Of a stretch of DNA of 22,296 bases, positions 1 through 8,800 are shown one piece after another. A program made the translations under genes and the position numbers. The DNA comes from CAZDDW01 sp043811105. GTDB lineage: Bacteria; Patescibacteriota; Patescibacteriia; UBA9934; CAZDDW01. The stretch's first letter is position 1; every line of letters starts with the position of its first letter. The stretch lies in NCBI GenBank assembly GCA_043811105.1, contig JBDRNK010000025.1, positions 1 to 22,296 on the forward strand, given 5' to 3'. The notes under the pieces are model-generated. The model did not search any database, was not told the origin of the DNA, and was given only the letters and a program-made list of their open reading frames with translations.

Positions 1-192
1 GAAGAGCGAAGGGGGAAGCTTGTCATCTTTATTGACAGGCTTACGCCTGTCGATCCCATCCAACCGATACTGCGGCGTCAACACATCAACCTGATGCCCT
101 CGATCAGCAAGTTGATTCGCATATTCAAAAGCCACAGCGCCAATTCCGCCGTGGTAAGGAGGATAAACCGGTGTAACTTGGGCTACGCGCAT
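1..192 (-). CDS. Glycosyltransferase family 4, N-terminal fragment
   Basis: A reading frame of 64 codons starts at the ATG complementary to 190-192 and runs off the left edge. The opening residues MRVAQVTPVYPPYHGGIG, then the run FEYANQLADRGHQVDVLTP, are the classic N-terminal Rossmann strand and glycine loop of GT-B glycosyltransferases of family 4 (GlgA/WcaI-like), which transfer sugars from nucleotide donors to glycans at the cytoplasmic face. It starts 20 bp after the upstream GT2 gene, so it is probably the third gene of a surface-polysaccharide operon. Codons for about residues 44-54 are built from a palindromic repeat (positions 34-51) seen elsewhere in the window, which is unusual. 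The acceptor and the C-terminal donor domain are outside the window, so the exact sugar is unknown. Confidence 0.85.
   Translation of the reverse strand, partial: MRVAQVTPVYPPYHGGIGAVAFEYANQLADRGHQVDVLTPQYRLDGIDRRKPVNKDDKLPPSLF
34..51 (-). repeat. Short palindrome inside the GT4 coding sequence
   Basis: The arms GACAGGC and GCCTGTC flank a 4-base loop. With its flanks (read on the minus strand: GGGATC, palindrome, then AATA) it closely matches the copy at 22225-22242. It is the only copy in this window that lies wholly inside a reading frame, and the frame stays open through it. Confidence 0.8.
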
Positions 193-212
193 AAGATTAA
201 CGATTAGCAATT

Positions 213-1298
213 TCACCATCTTATCAGAAAGCGAATCACATACCAAACCAAACTCATGGCTGGATTGATCAGGTACTTTAGAATCGGTCCTGAAGTTTCT
301 TGGTGTTCAATCTTGGCTGTAAAAAGTCTAACAATTTCTCGATCTGATACTTTGCGAAACTCTTGAGAGACCCGGCGCTTGGCTACGATGTTCTTTAACG
401 TGGCTGGTCGCAACAAATCAACACAGCTCAGAAACTTCTCTCGAATCCAACCTGATCGAATCGAAGCAATATAGATTGCTAATTCTGTAAACAGTAGCGC
501 CGGTGCTAACAAAATAATCGAACCCCATCGAAGATGGGTTAGAAGAACTATCCAACGATTTCGTTCCATCCAAAACCATTTTTCAATTGAACGTGAAAAT
601 TCATAGTGATGATAGGCGATTGATTTTTCCGCCAGTACATTTTTATATCCAGCCAAACGAATTCGCCAGCCAAGTTCCAAGTCTTCGTGATAGAGCCATA
701 AAAATTCATCTAACAACCCGATCTTTCGCAACAGGTCGGCTCGATACAGTACAGCTGCACCACTAGCATATGCAATCTCGTTACCCTTGACCCTTGTACC
801 TTGTGCCTTGTACCTCCCCGCCCCATTATCCCTCACAAACCCAAACCCTAAAAAATGTACCATACCGCCGGTTGAATTGATTACTTCCGGATTCTGCCAC
901 AACAACATCAAAGACTGAACTGAGCCGATCTTCAAATCAGCTTCAGCTACCTCAACCGCCCGCTCAATCGCTTCCGGATCCAGTTTGGCATCATTATTTA
1001 ACAAATAAACATAATCGTACCCTTGATCCAAAGCTGATTTAATTCCTTGATTATTTCCAATAGCAAAACCCGTATTTTTTTGATTAGCTATCAGTTCAAT
1101 TTCAGGCAAACCTTTTCCCGATCGTGGCATAATCTGTTTCTGAATATAATCCAACGAATCATCTTGACCGGGATTATCAACAATAATCAACTTTAACCGA
1201 TCAGACGAATAAGTCTGCTGTTCCAATGACAAAACAACGTCGTCGATATATGGACGAGCGTTGTATGATAAATAAATTATGGCAACCTTGGGTTTCAT
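213..1298 (-). CDS. Glycosyltransferase family 2 (rhamnosyltransferase-like)
   Basis: A 361-aa GT-A glycosyltransferase, presumably transferring a sugar from a nucleotide donor during surface-glycan synthesis at the inner face of the membrane. Visible family features are the N-terminal strand VAIIYLSYN, the VDN segment near residue 40, YLLNNDA at 98-104 (the metal/nucleotide-binding DXD equivalent) and YHEDLELGWR at 203-212 (catalytic ED motif). A hydrophobic stretch at about 257-280 is a likely membrane anchor. The ATG directly follows the TAA of the upstream epimerase gene, so translation is probably coupled and no separate ribosome site is needed. Residues of about 161-173 are encoded by a degenerate heptamer repeat (781-815). 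Acceptor and sugar cannot be told from sequence alone. Confidence 0.92.
   Translation of the reverse strand: MKPKVAIIYLSYNARPYIDDVVLSLEQQTYSSDRLKLIIVDNPGQDDSLDYIQKQIMPRSGKGLPEIELIANQKNTGFAIGNNQGIKSALDQGYDYVYLLNNDAKLDPEAIERAVEVAEADLKIGSVQSLMLLWQNPEVINSTGGMVHFLGFGFVRDNGAGRYKAQGTRVKGNEIAYASGAAVLYRADLLRKIGLLDEFLWLYHEDLELGWRIRLAGYKNVLAEKSIAYHHYEFSRSIEKWFWMERNRWIVLLTHLRWGSIILLAPALLFTELAIYIASIRSGWIREKFLSCVDLLRPATLKNIVAKRRVSQEFRKVSDREIVRLFTAKIEHQETSGPILKYLINPAMSLVWYVIRFLIRW
781..815 (-). repeat. Five degenerate tandem heptamers inside the GT2 gene
   Basis: On the minus strand five consecutive 7-mers are AGGTACA, AGGCACA, AGGTACA, AGGGTCA and AGGGTAA. They lie in frame in the GT2 gene, between the DXD and ED regions. 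Because the unit is 7 bp, gain or loss of one copy would shift the frame. Confidence 0.85.
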
Positions 1299-2297
1299 TT
1301 ACATTGATGTTAACAACAACTTATTGGCTTTGACATATTCGATAGTTTTGGATAAACCATCATCCAAACGAACCAGCGGTAACCAACCCAATTCCTTGGC
1401 CTTGTGAATTCGTGGCAAACCAAGCTCGGTTAAAAACGGTAGTTCAGCTTCGTATTTCAACTGTGAGTTCGAGCCAACCATACTGATAATCTGTTTAGCC
1501 ACATCTGAAATTTTTACATCTTTTTCATCGCCAAGATTAATCGGGCCAAGACCCGGTTCCGAACTCATCATTCGAATCAAGCCGTCGACTATATCAGTCA
1601 CGTAACAAAGCGAGGTACTGAACTCTTCGTCACCATAAATAATCAAATCTTTCTCTTCCATGGCATTTAAGACAAAGTCCGGAATTAAATGTCCATCAAA
1701 CAATGGCATTCGCGGTCCATAGGTTCGAAAGATACGAGCCACTTTAGCATCAATGCCATGGACCTGTCGATAAGTTTCAAACATGCTTTCTGAAAAACGC
1801 TTACCTTCATCGTAACAGGCTCGCGGTGAAAGATGATCGATTATTCCTTGATGGCTTTCGTCAAAATGCGGATCCTGCTGATCACGTTCACCATAAACAA
1901 CGGAACTGGAAGCCAATAAAACTTTTGACTTATATTTTACCGCCAGCTCAAGAACATGATAATTACCAAGGGAATTTGAAAGCAAAGTCTGCACTTTAAA
2001 TTGATCAAAATTTTTGATCGAGGTCGGACAAGCCAAATGATATATTTCAGCAATTCCTTCATATGGAATCTTTAATGACTCTAGCTCCTGCATTTTCTCC
2101 AAATTCAATGGACTGTTGATATCAAGACGCAGGAAATGAAAATCAGGATTCTGAAGTAAGGTGTTGATATTGTGAACCTGTGAAGTGGCAAAATTATCAA
2201 TACAAATTACTGTCAGATCCTCTTTTAACAAACGCTCGGATAAATGTGAACCGATAAAGCCGGCACCACCGGTAATTAAAACAATTTTCTTTTTCAT
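1299..2297 (-). CDS. NAD-dependent epimerase/dehydratase, UDP-glucuronate decarboxylase-like
   Basis: A 332-aa extended short-chain dehydrogenase. Residues 10-16 form the NAD-binding GGAGFIG motif, SSSVVYG at 130-136 supplies the catalytic serine region, and Y162 with K166 (in RACYDEGKR) form the YxxxK catalytic pair. The strings YHLACP, CYDEGKR and RIFRTYGPRM are those of UDP-glucuronate decarboxylases (UXS, making UDP-xylose), but other UDP-sugar epimerases or dehydratases share much of this, so the product sugar is inferred. The gene heads a cluster followed immediately by GT2 and GT4 genes, fitting nucleotide-sugar supply for surface glycans. An AAGG sequence lies just before the ATG, and an extended -10 element ends only 8 bp upstream. 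Confidence 0.88.
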   Translation of the reverse strand: MKKKIVLITGGAGFIGSHLSERLLKEDLTVICIDNFATSQVHNINTLLQNPDFHFLRLDINSPLNLEKMQELESLKIPYEGIAEIYHLACPTSIKNFDQFKVQTLLSNSLGNYHVLELAVKYKSKVLLASSSVVYGERDQQDPHFDESHQGIIDHLSPRACYDEGKRFSESMFETYRQVHGIDAKVARIFRTYGPRMPLFDGHLIPDFVLNAMEEKDLIIYGDEEFSTSLCYVTDIVDGLIRMMSSEPGLGPINLGDEKDVKISDVAKQIISMVGSNSQLKYEAELPFLTELGLPRIHKAKELGWLPLVRLDDGLSKTIEYVKANKLLLTSM

Positions 2298-2305
2298 ATG
2301 ACCTT

Positions 2306-2314
2306 ATTGTATCA
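2306..2314 (-). promoter_or_regulatory. Extended -10 promoter for the epimerase-glycosyltransferase operon
   Basis: On the minus strand TG-A-TACAAT forms an extended -10 element, with no good -35 hexamer upstream. The predicted start, about 7 bp downstream, falls within 1-3 bp of the ATG at 2297, so the transcript would be leaderless or nearly so. It sits between the 122-bp repeat and the gene. Confidence 0.45.
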
Positions 2315-2323
2315 TACTTAATC

Positions 2324-2445
2324 GGACATAGCGATACGAATGAAATTCGAATGGCATCCTAATGTTCCGAATGGTATCGATGCATATTACAAACTTATTA
2401 GGATCATTCGGATGTCATTCGTATATCATTAGGATCGCTGTGTCT
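2324..2445 (+). repeat. 122-bp imperfect palindromic repeat, copy 1
   Basis: Left and right arms of about 46-50 bp are imperfect reverse complements, both beginning (reading inward) GRACA-n-AGCGAT and continuing with CGAATG or CTAATG words spaced 10-12 bp apart. It matches copies at 2854-2972 and 14015-14136 in the same orientation. Its right arm encodes the last 13 residues and stop codon of the neighbouring GxxExxY gene. Confidence 0.9.
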
Positions 2446-2835
2446 GCTCTCATTCTTGTACTTAGTATAATTAAGAACCCGCTTTGGTTTTAAGAAAGAA
2501 TGGTGGAAATTGACAATCAATCCAAGATCTAAATCTGATGCTTGTAAATAACGTTGCATCTGAAAATAATCTTGTTTAGTAATAAACCGCTTAGCCTTCA
2601 GTTCAAGAATAATCTTGTCCTCAATCAAGAAATCGACCCTGTTGCCGTCAGGTGCTTCAGAAACCAACTTAGCGATCTCAAATTCCCGTTTATGGTTAAT
2701 CTTATTGTGTTACAATAACTCCTCTAACTTATCACCATATTGTTTCTCCCGACAGAATCGACCTAATTTATTGTGGACTTGAAAACATATACCAGTGATA
2801 ATGTACGATAATTCTCGTTCAACTATTTTTCCCAT
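2404..2835 (-). pseudogene. GxxExxY / PDDEXK_3 protein with an in-frame stop
   Basis: Translation from the ATG at 2833-2835 gives 41 residues, including LSYIITGICFQVHNKLGRF and REKQYGDKLEELL, then a TAA at 2710-2712. The same frame continues without a shift through HKREFEI, RVDFLIEDKIILELKAKR and LGLIVNF to a TGA at 2404-2406. Together this is one full-length protein of about 142 residues of the GxxExxY family. D in RVDF and E-x-K in ELKAK match the PD-(D/E)XK nuclease-like core recorded for PDDEXK_3; activity in this family is not established to my knowledge. The family is often multicopy in uncultured bacteria. Here it lies exactly between two direct 122-bp repeats. The stop could be a nonsense mutation or a sequencing error; an internal start could yield the C-terminal 87 residues. 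Confidence 0.82.
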
Positions 2836-2853
2836 ATTTTTTAGCTAAATCCT

Positions 2854-2972
2854 GATAAAGCGATTCGAATGATATTCGAATTGCATTCGAATGTTCCGAA
2901 TGGTATCAGTGCATATTGTAAACTTATTAGGATCATTCGGATGTCATTAGGATATCATTAGGATCGCTTTTT
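2854..2972 (+). repeat. 122-bp imperfect palindromic repeat, copy 2
   Basis: This has the same layout and orientation as copy 1: left arm AAGCGATTCGAATG, centre containing GTGCATATTGTAAACTTATT, right arm ending AGGATCGCTTTTTTT. It fills the gap between the GxxExxY start (2835) and the protease stop codon (2973-2975). The run of T after the right arm would make it terminator-like for plus-strand transcription, but both neighbouring genes are on the minus strand. Confidence 0.9.
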
Positions 2973-5009
2973 TTACCACAAGGCGATATTAATCCCCCCA
3001 CTAAATCCTTCCTCAAAGGCATACCATTGAGCAATTACATCTTCTCCTGTAAAGACACGCAAGTGTGGCCCGCCACCCGGGCCGGCTGCGGTAATTATCT
3101 CATCAACCCCATCGCCATCCATATCTCCCACACCAATATGTACACCGCCACGGAAATTTTCAGCGTATGCAAAAAAGCTTAGTTCAACATTTCCCGCTTG
3201 ATCAAACGAACGAACATGCGGTCCACCGCCATCATCGGTTCCGGTTACTATTTCATCAATCCCATCTCCATCAACATCACCGACTCCGACATAAATCCCT
3301 TTATCATAAGTCGTGGCATAAGCCTCAAAAGTGTTGGAAACAGTACCGTTCCAATTTATTACTTTGACTTCCGGCTGACCACCCGGCCCCAGTCCGGTAA
3401 TAATTTCATCAATCCCGTCCTGATCAACATCACCAACAGCCACCCGAATGCTTTGATTTAAATATTCGGTTATCCAATAGGTTCTTAAGCGATTACCGCC
3501 AAAATCAAAGGCTTTAACTCGACCCTGACTATCTCTATCTGAACTAACAATAATTTCATCCAGACCATCACCATTAACATCTCCGGTTGCCACATATATT
3601 CCCGCGTGATTAGATTCTTCAAAAGCAAAAAACGTACTAAGCAAAGTTCCATCAAGTTCAAAAACTCGAACCTGAGGACCACCACCAGGCCCGGCACCGG
3701 TAACAATCTCTTCAACACCGTCGCCATCAACATCACCCATAGCCAAGCGTACTCCGCCAGTAAAGCCGGAATCGTAAGCCTGGATCAGACCCAGTTGCTC
3801 GGTGTACAAATTGAAACGTCGCACCTCCGACTGATAGTCGGAGTGTGCGGACACAACCAAAGATCGACTTGAATTATGTTCCGGCTCAGCCAAAGCAAAA
3901 TTCGCCGCAAGCCTTATTGCTTGATCAATATTTAATCGACCTGCACCTAATTGACCTTGATACACGGTTCCCAAAGCCACCGGATCAACCGACAACTGCA
4001 TTACTGTTTGTAATTGCCCAACGTTTAAGGTTGGGTAGATTGAGAGTAATAAGGCGGTAGCACCGGTTACTTGCGGAGCGGCCACTGAAGTTCCGTCCCA
4101 ATATCCACCGTAAAGATCGATCAACTCAGCATCAACCAAATACTGATAAAGCGTACCATAAACATCGACTCCTGGAGCTGAAATATCAACACAATCTCCG
4201 TAATTTGAAAAATCAGCCTTGTTATCGTTTTTATCGGTGGCACCAACGCCGATGACCCAATCCTGACCGTCAACTCGTTCGTAACAGGCGGGATAGATCG
4301 GATAACGACCAAGATTGCCGGCTCCGTTTCCATCATCATTATTTCCAACCGCGGCAATCACCGCCACTCCGGCGTAATAAGCGTCGCGAATTGCCAGACG
4401 ATAAAGCGGGTCATTCAGGCTTCCGGAAAAACTGGAATTAATCACTCGAGCACCATTAGCCACTGCGTAATTAACCGCTTCCGAAGCATCAGAAGATGAA
4501 CCGGAACCAAGACCGTCAAGCAATCGGATCGGCATTAATTTAACATTCCAATTAATTCCGGAAATTCCAAGATTATTGTCAGCAGTGGCCCCGATTATTC
4601 CGGCAACCAAAGTACCGTGAATAACCGCATCATTGGTGTAAGGCTGAAAAAAATTCGGTTCCGGCTGACCGTCGTCATCAATAAAATCCCAACCGTGAAT
4701 GTCATCTATATAGCCATTGCCGTCATTGTCAATTCCATCACCGGCAATCTCGCCAGGATTTGTCCAAAGATTGTTTTTAATATCAGGATGATCAAGATCA
4801 AGTCCGGAATCAAGAATAGCCACAATGACCGTATTAGAACCAGTGGTCTGATCCCAAGCACCATAAGCGCTTATTTGATCCAAATACCATTGTTCATCAA
4901 GATCAGGATCGTTTGGTGTCATGGCTTGAACGGGTAAAACAAAAAAGAGACAGAAATATATTGTCGTAAAAAGATATAACGAAAAATTATTGTGCATTCT
5001 TCCAAGCAT
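2973..5009 (-). CDS. Secreted subtilisin-like serine protease (S8) with FG-GAP propeller
   Basis: A 678-aa exported peptidase. A hydrophobic signal peptide ends near PVQA (residues 26-29). The S8 catalytic triad is visible: D67 in AILDSGLDLDHPD, H131 in IHGTLVAGIIG and S308 in DGTSVAAPQ, with oxyanion N223 in AAVGNN. A DGIDNDGNG insert near 91-99 is a probable calcium loop. From about residue 420 there are five repeats of roughly 50-55 residues with D-x-DGDG-x-x-EI cores and GGGP(H/Q) loops, typical FG-GAP/integrin-like beta-propeller blades. The start at 5009 is favoured by GGAGG at 5019-5023, nine bases upstream, lying inside the end of the TPR gene, which it overlaps by 23 bp. The protein probably acts outside the cell on S-layer or host/environmental proteins; the target is unknown. 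Confidence 0.93.
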   Translation of the reverse strand: MLGRMHNNFSLYLFTTIYFCLFFVLPVQAMTPNDPDLDEQWYLDQISAYGAWDQTTGSNTVIVAILDSGLDLDHPDIKNNLWTNPGEIAGDGIDNDGNGYIDDIHGWDFIDDDGQPEPNFFQPYTNDAVIHGTLVAGIIGATADNNLGISGINWNVKLMPIRLLDGLGSGSSSDASEAVNYAVANGARVINSSFSGSLNDPLYRLAIRDAYYAGVAVIAAVGNNDDGNGAGNLGRYPIYPACYERVDGQDWVIGVGATDKNDNKADFSNYGDCVDISAPGVDVYGTLYQYLVDAELIDLYGGYWDGTSVAAPQVTGATALLLSIYPTLNVGQLQTVMQLSVDPVALGTVYQGQLGAGRLNIDQAIRLAANFALAEPEHNSSRSLVVSAHSDYQSEVRRFNLYTEQLGLIQAYDSGFTGGVRLAMGDVDGDGVEEIVTGAGPGGGPQVRVFELDGTLLSTFFAFEESNHAGIYVATGDVNGDGLDEIIVSSDRDSQGRVKAFDFGGNRLRTYWITEYLNQSIRVAVGDVDQDGIDEIITGLGPGGQPEVKVINWNGTVSNTFEAYATTYDKGIYVGVGDVDGDGIDEIVTGTDDGGGPHVRSFDQAGNVELSFFAYAENFRGGVHIGVGDMDGDGVDEIITAAGPGGGPHLRVFTGEDVIAQWYAFEEGFSGGINIALW

Positions 5010-5694
5010 TTCTTATTTCCTCCAAACGAATTTGTAAAGTTTGGCTATCAGGAGCCAAATCAGCGGCTACTTGATAATGAGAAACCGCCCGAGAAAAATC
5101 CTCTTGTTCAAAATACCATTCACCAAGCGCAGCTAAAAATCCCGGGGTTTGTCCTAGTTGATCTATAGCTAGTTCCAATATTATTTTTACTTGTGCCTTA
5201 TGTTCAGGAATATGATCATTAATCAAAGTAACTAATTTCAGAATATGTGGCTCACTTCCTGACAATTCAGCAGCCAGCAACCAAGCCTCTTCTGCCCCAT
5301 AATAGTCCTCCATCAAAAACAATGTGGTTCCCAAGTTTTCAAGAGCAGGAACATCATTAGATGAACGCGTTAATATTTTGCCGTAAGTTTCTTTGGCCTT
5401 AGTCAGCTGACCAACAGTGTTGTAAGCGTTTCCTAACTGCAACAAATCATTCAGCTTCGGTTCTTCACCTTGACTGGCAATCGAAGCTTCTAACTCAGCA
5501 ATAATGTTATCGTAAATAAGCTGGGTTTCTTCGTCTAAACCGCGGTCAATTACAGTTAAAAACTCACTTTCTGTTTCTATCATATCTTGATTGTTATATT
5601 TCAAATAATCTTGAAACCAAAAGGCTCCGACTATAGCAATGATTATTGCTGCCACTAAAACTAGATAACCTCGTATACGTAAGATTTGTTTCAT
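4987..5694 (-). CDS. Membrane-anchored TPR protein
   Basis: A 235-aa protein with one N-terminal membrane segment (about residues 9-27, LVLVAAIIIAIVGAFWF) and an extracytoplasmic helical region. Tetratricopeptide-type repeats are recognisable in LLQLGNAYNTVGQLTKAKETY, PALENLGTTLFLMEDYYGAEEAW and FLAALGEWYFEQEDFSRAVSHY, with the small/aromatic residue pattern of TPR helices. TPRs scaffold protein-protein contacts. The protease gene starts inside its 3' end, so the two are co-translated, and the TPR protein may help place or assemble secreted surface proteins. That role is inferred from position only. No clear Shine-Dalgarno site precedes the ATG. Confidence 0.82.
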   Translation of the reverse strand: MKQILRIRGYLVLVAAIIIAIVGAFWFQDYLKYNNQDMIETESEFLTVIDRGLDEETQLIYDNIIAELEASIASQGEEPKLNDLLQLGNAYNTVGQLTKAKETYGKILTRSSNDVPALENLGTTLFLMEDYYGAEEAWLLAAELSGSEPHILKLVTLINDHIPEHKAQVKIILELAIDQLGQTPGFLAALGEWYFEQEDFSRAVSHYQVAADLAPDSQTLQIRLEEIRNAWKNAQ

Positions 5695-5703
5695 AACGAG
5701 CTT

Positions 5704-5732
5704 ATTCTAACCTATCCGATTCAAAAACACAA
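5704..5732 (-). promoter_or_regulatory. Possible promoter for the TPR-protease pair
   Basis: On the minus strand TAGAAT (5 of 6 to consensus) lies 17 bp after a weak TTGTGT, partly overlapping the terminator hairpin of the upstream gene. The -35 is poor, so this is tentative. Confidence 0.3.
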
Positions 5733-5762
5733 TAGGCGAGAGCAAATGCTCCCGCCTATTGT
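5722..5762 (-). terminator. Intrinsic terminator of the S-layer-like gene
   Basis: The stem ACAATAGGCG/CGCCTATTGT continues past one mismatch into GAGC/GCTC around a four-base loop, and on the minus strand is followed by GTTTTTG. It lies 44 bp beyond the stop codon of the 1,260-aa gene, as expected for an abundant transcript. Confidence 0.85.
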
Positions 5763-5805
5763 TGTACAAGCCCATTTCAGGTACAAGTACGGTTTCTAAC
5801 AGTTA

Positions 5806-8800
5806 TTAGTAGATAATTGTTCCACCACCAACTGGAAGAGTCTTAACATAGGTTCCAGCAATATTGAGCTTACCGGAACTATATCCGTTTGTATCATCCC
5901 ACTCAATTGAGTCGAAGTCAGCATCATAAGAATTGATGGTTGCTTCAGTAGGAATGTCAATTCGAATAGAGTTGTCGTTTGCTCCACTGGCACCTGTTGT
6001 GTCCATGTACAAACTTAGAGTCTTAGTATCACCGGCAGTAACAACCAATGAATCATCAGTTGTTTCTTCAAGATTTAGGTTGATATAGACAATGTTCTGA
6101 CCAGCATTACAGTCAGGAGTACCTGCTACGGCCTGAGTAGCATCAGCGGCTTCCCAGTCAGTATCTTCTGACTCAAGAGCAGATGATGGATCGTCTAGGT
6201 CGTAAAGTGTGAACTCAGCACCACTTCCGTCTCCAAGAGCACCGTCACAGTCATTCCAGGTAGTTGCACCAGTGTCAGTTGAAGCTAGAGTGAAGGTAAA
6301 GTCGTGTACTGTAACATCACCACGTGTGTCAGCACTTACATTGAAGCGGAATACTTCAGTAAGTCCTGGGATTCCAGCGCCTGAAGGGCTACCAGAAGCC
6401 AAGCTCAAAGTAGGCTTTGAATTGAAGATGGTCATGTCATTTCCTTCAACATCAGCACTTAAGCTTGTTGTTACATAATCTGATCCAACACCAATGTATC
6501 TAACTCCATTGCTTACTGTATCAGCGTCAACGTCAAGACTGAAAGTAGCACCTGAGCTAGCGCCTGAGATACCTACGTTATTTGTATCAACGTAAGCTGA
6601 AAGGTATGAAGCACCTGAAGCTGGTACGTACCAGTCGATGTTATCGAAGGTTACTGTACCACCAGACATGTAACTAGTCTTAGTCTGTGTATCACCGTTA
6701 GTATCTACGTAACTAATCTTAACTGCACTTGGAATTGCTGAACCAGTTCCGTCAGCATTTTCAAGAGAAAGTCTAGTCACACTTGTTGCTTCATAACCAG
6801 CGGTAGCAATAGCCTTGAACTTTGAGACCAAGACATCAGTTGAACTACCAAGAATGATTCCGGCTTTTGGAGTATCTGAAGCAGCAGTAACAGTAATTGT
6901 GTCATTTGATTGAACTGTCTGATAGATTGTGTATGCAGTATTACCGTTAGTCAAAGTTGGAGTAACTCCGTCACCATCCTCATCAGTAGCAGTAACATTA
7001 GCTGCAGCAGCAATCTTAATGGCGTGCTCGTCAGCATTACTGCTGTCAACAGCCAAATTAGATAGATCACAAGTAACTAACATTTGTCCGGTCTCACCAC
7101 CCTGAACTGTCCACTCAAATGATGAGAAGGCAGCTGTATCAGCTGTGGTATCAAAAGCCTCAGGGCCATCGATTAATGAACCGGTCAAACCATCATACAA
7201 TCCACATGAGCTAACATGGTTAGCCGGAGTGGCAATGGCGTTGTTGGTCAAAGTTCCGTCAGCGGTAGTTGAAGATACCAAAGTCAAAGTTATGTCAGTA
7301 ACAGTGATATCTGAAGCTTCGCCGGCAGCAAATGAGAATCCAACAAAATTAACATCAGAGGTTCCCTTTACAAAGGTTCCGGCTGAAGGTGGCTGAGTCA
7401 AATTGATGGTCAAGCTAGAGGCTTTAACTTGCTGAGCACTACCTGAAAGGTCTGTGCTTGGAACAATATCAGTAATAGCATCACCATTGATATCCTCGGC
7501 ATTGATACTAGCTACGTTGATCTGAGCACCGTAGTAAGCATCAGCCAATGCGCTACTATAAACATCAGCGGTAACAGTCAAGTCAAGGCTTTCACCAGCC
7601 TCCATTGTGAAGTCATCAGTGAAAGTCAACTGTTGATAAGCATCAAGAGTTGTGGTCACAGTAGCTGTAGATAGCTCTTGTGGTCCCATAAGAACACCGT
7701 TGCCATCAGCATAACGAACACTAATGTCAGTTAGTACAGCTGTAGTACTATTATATAATCCTTCGTCATCAGCAGCGTCGTCTCCGGTTTCACTGCTAAA
7801 TGAAACTGTTCCATCCTCATCATCATCAGCACCCATAGTAATATACAGATCCTTAATGGTCATGTATTCCTCAGCGGTGATAGTGAACTCCATCAAGACA
7901 ACGTCCTTACCACCTTGCTCAATAGAACCGGCGGAAGGACCATTGTAAGCAACAGTCAGCTGACCACCCTGAAGATCCATGAAAGAACATTCGTCACCGG
8001 AATCATCACAGTTAGCTGAAGTTGAATCGTAAGCAGTGTTAACAACAGCCATATTGAATCCAAAGTCAGATCCAATAGCCATTAAGTCAGTATCGTTAGG
8101 GATAGTAACCTTTAGAGTATCACCGGCATCACCGGCAACATCAGCTTTCATATCAAAGTTTCGACTCTGACCTTCTTCTATTGTGAATGGATCAGCTGAA
8201 AGATTGAAAGTGACTACATCACTGGCAACAGTACCTGTTCCAAGTTCATCTGAACCTTGGTACAAGCGGTAGTTGCTGTGATCAGATGCTTTCTTAACTG
8301 TGAAAGCGATCTGCTCAATACTGGCATCTTCACTAGCGGCAGCAATATTAATCTTTGCGATTGTAGCATCATCTTGACCAATACTTGGGTTAGATGGGTT
8401 ACCGTTCTTAGTGATAGTAACTGTTCCAGCATCAGACTCAGCCATAGTCATAACATTTCCACCAATTGGGAAAGCACCGGCAACATTGGCACTGGTTGTA
8501 ATGCTATCAGCTGAAGAAAGTTCAATAGTAGCAGTGTCACCCTGATCTGAAGTACTAGAAATGTCAGCACGTACAGTAAATGTTCGAGTGCTTCCAGCCA
8601 ACTCAAGGCTTAGACCATTAAAGGTAATCTGGCGAGTTGAAGCGTTAACACTTCGACCATCAGTCAAACGTGTCAAACCTTCATAAAGATAAACGTTTGA
8701 AAGGTTGGTTGTTGTCCCAACACCACCAAGATTGAAGACCATTCCGGAAACACTACCTGTTCCACTTACATCAAAAGTCAAGAACTTAACAGCAGCGGCA

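Noticed and set aside
4617..4937. Plus-strand open frames opposite the protease gene
   Set aside because: They run antisense to a conserved catalytic domain, have no ribosome site, and encode no recognisable protein; the same applies to other antisense frames over the S-layer, hydrolase and MFS genes.
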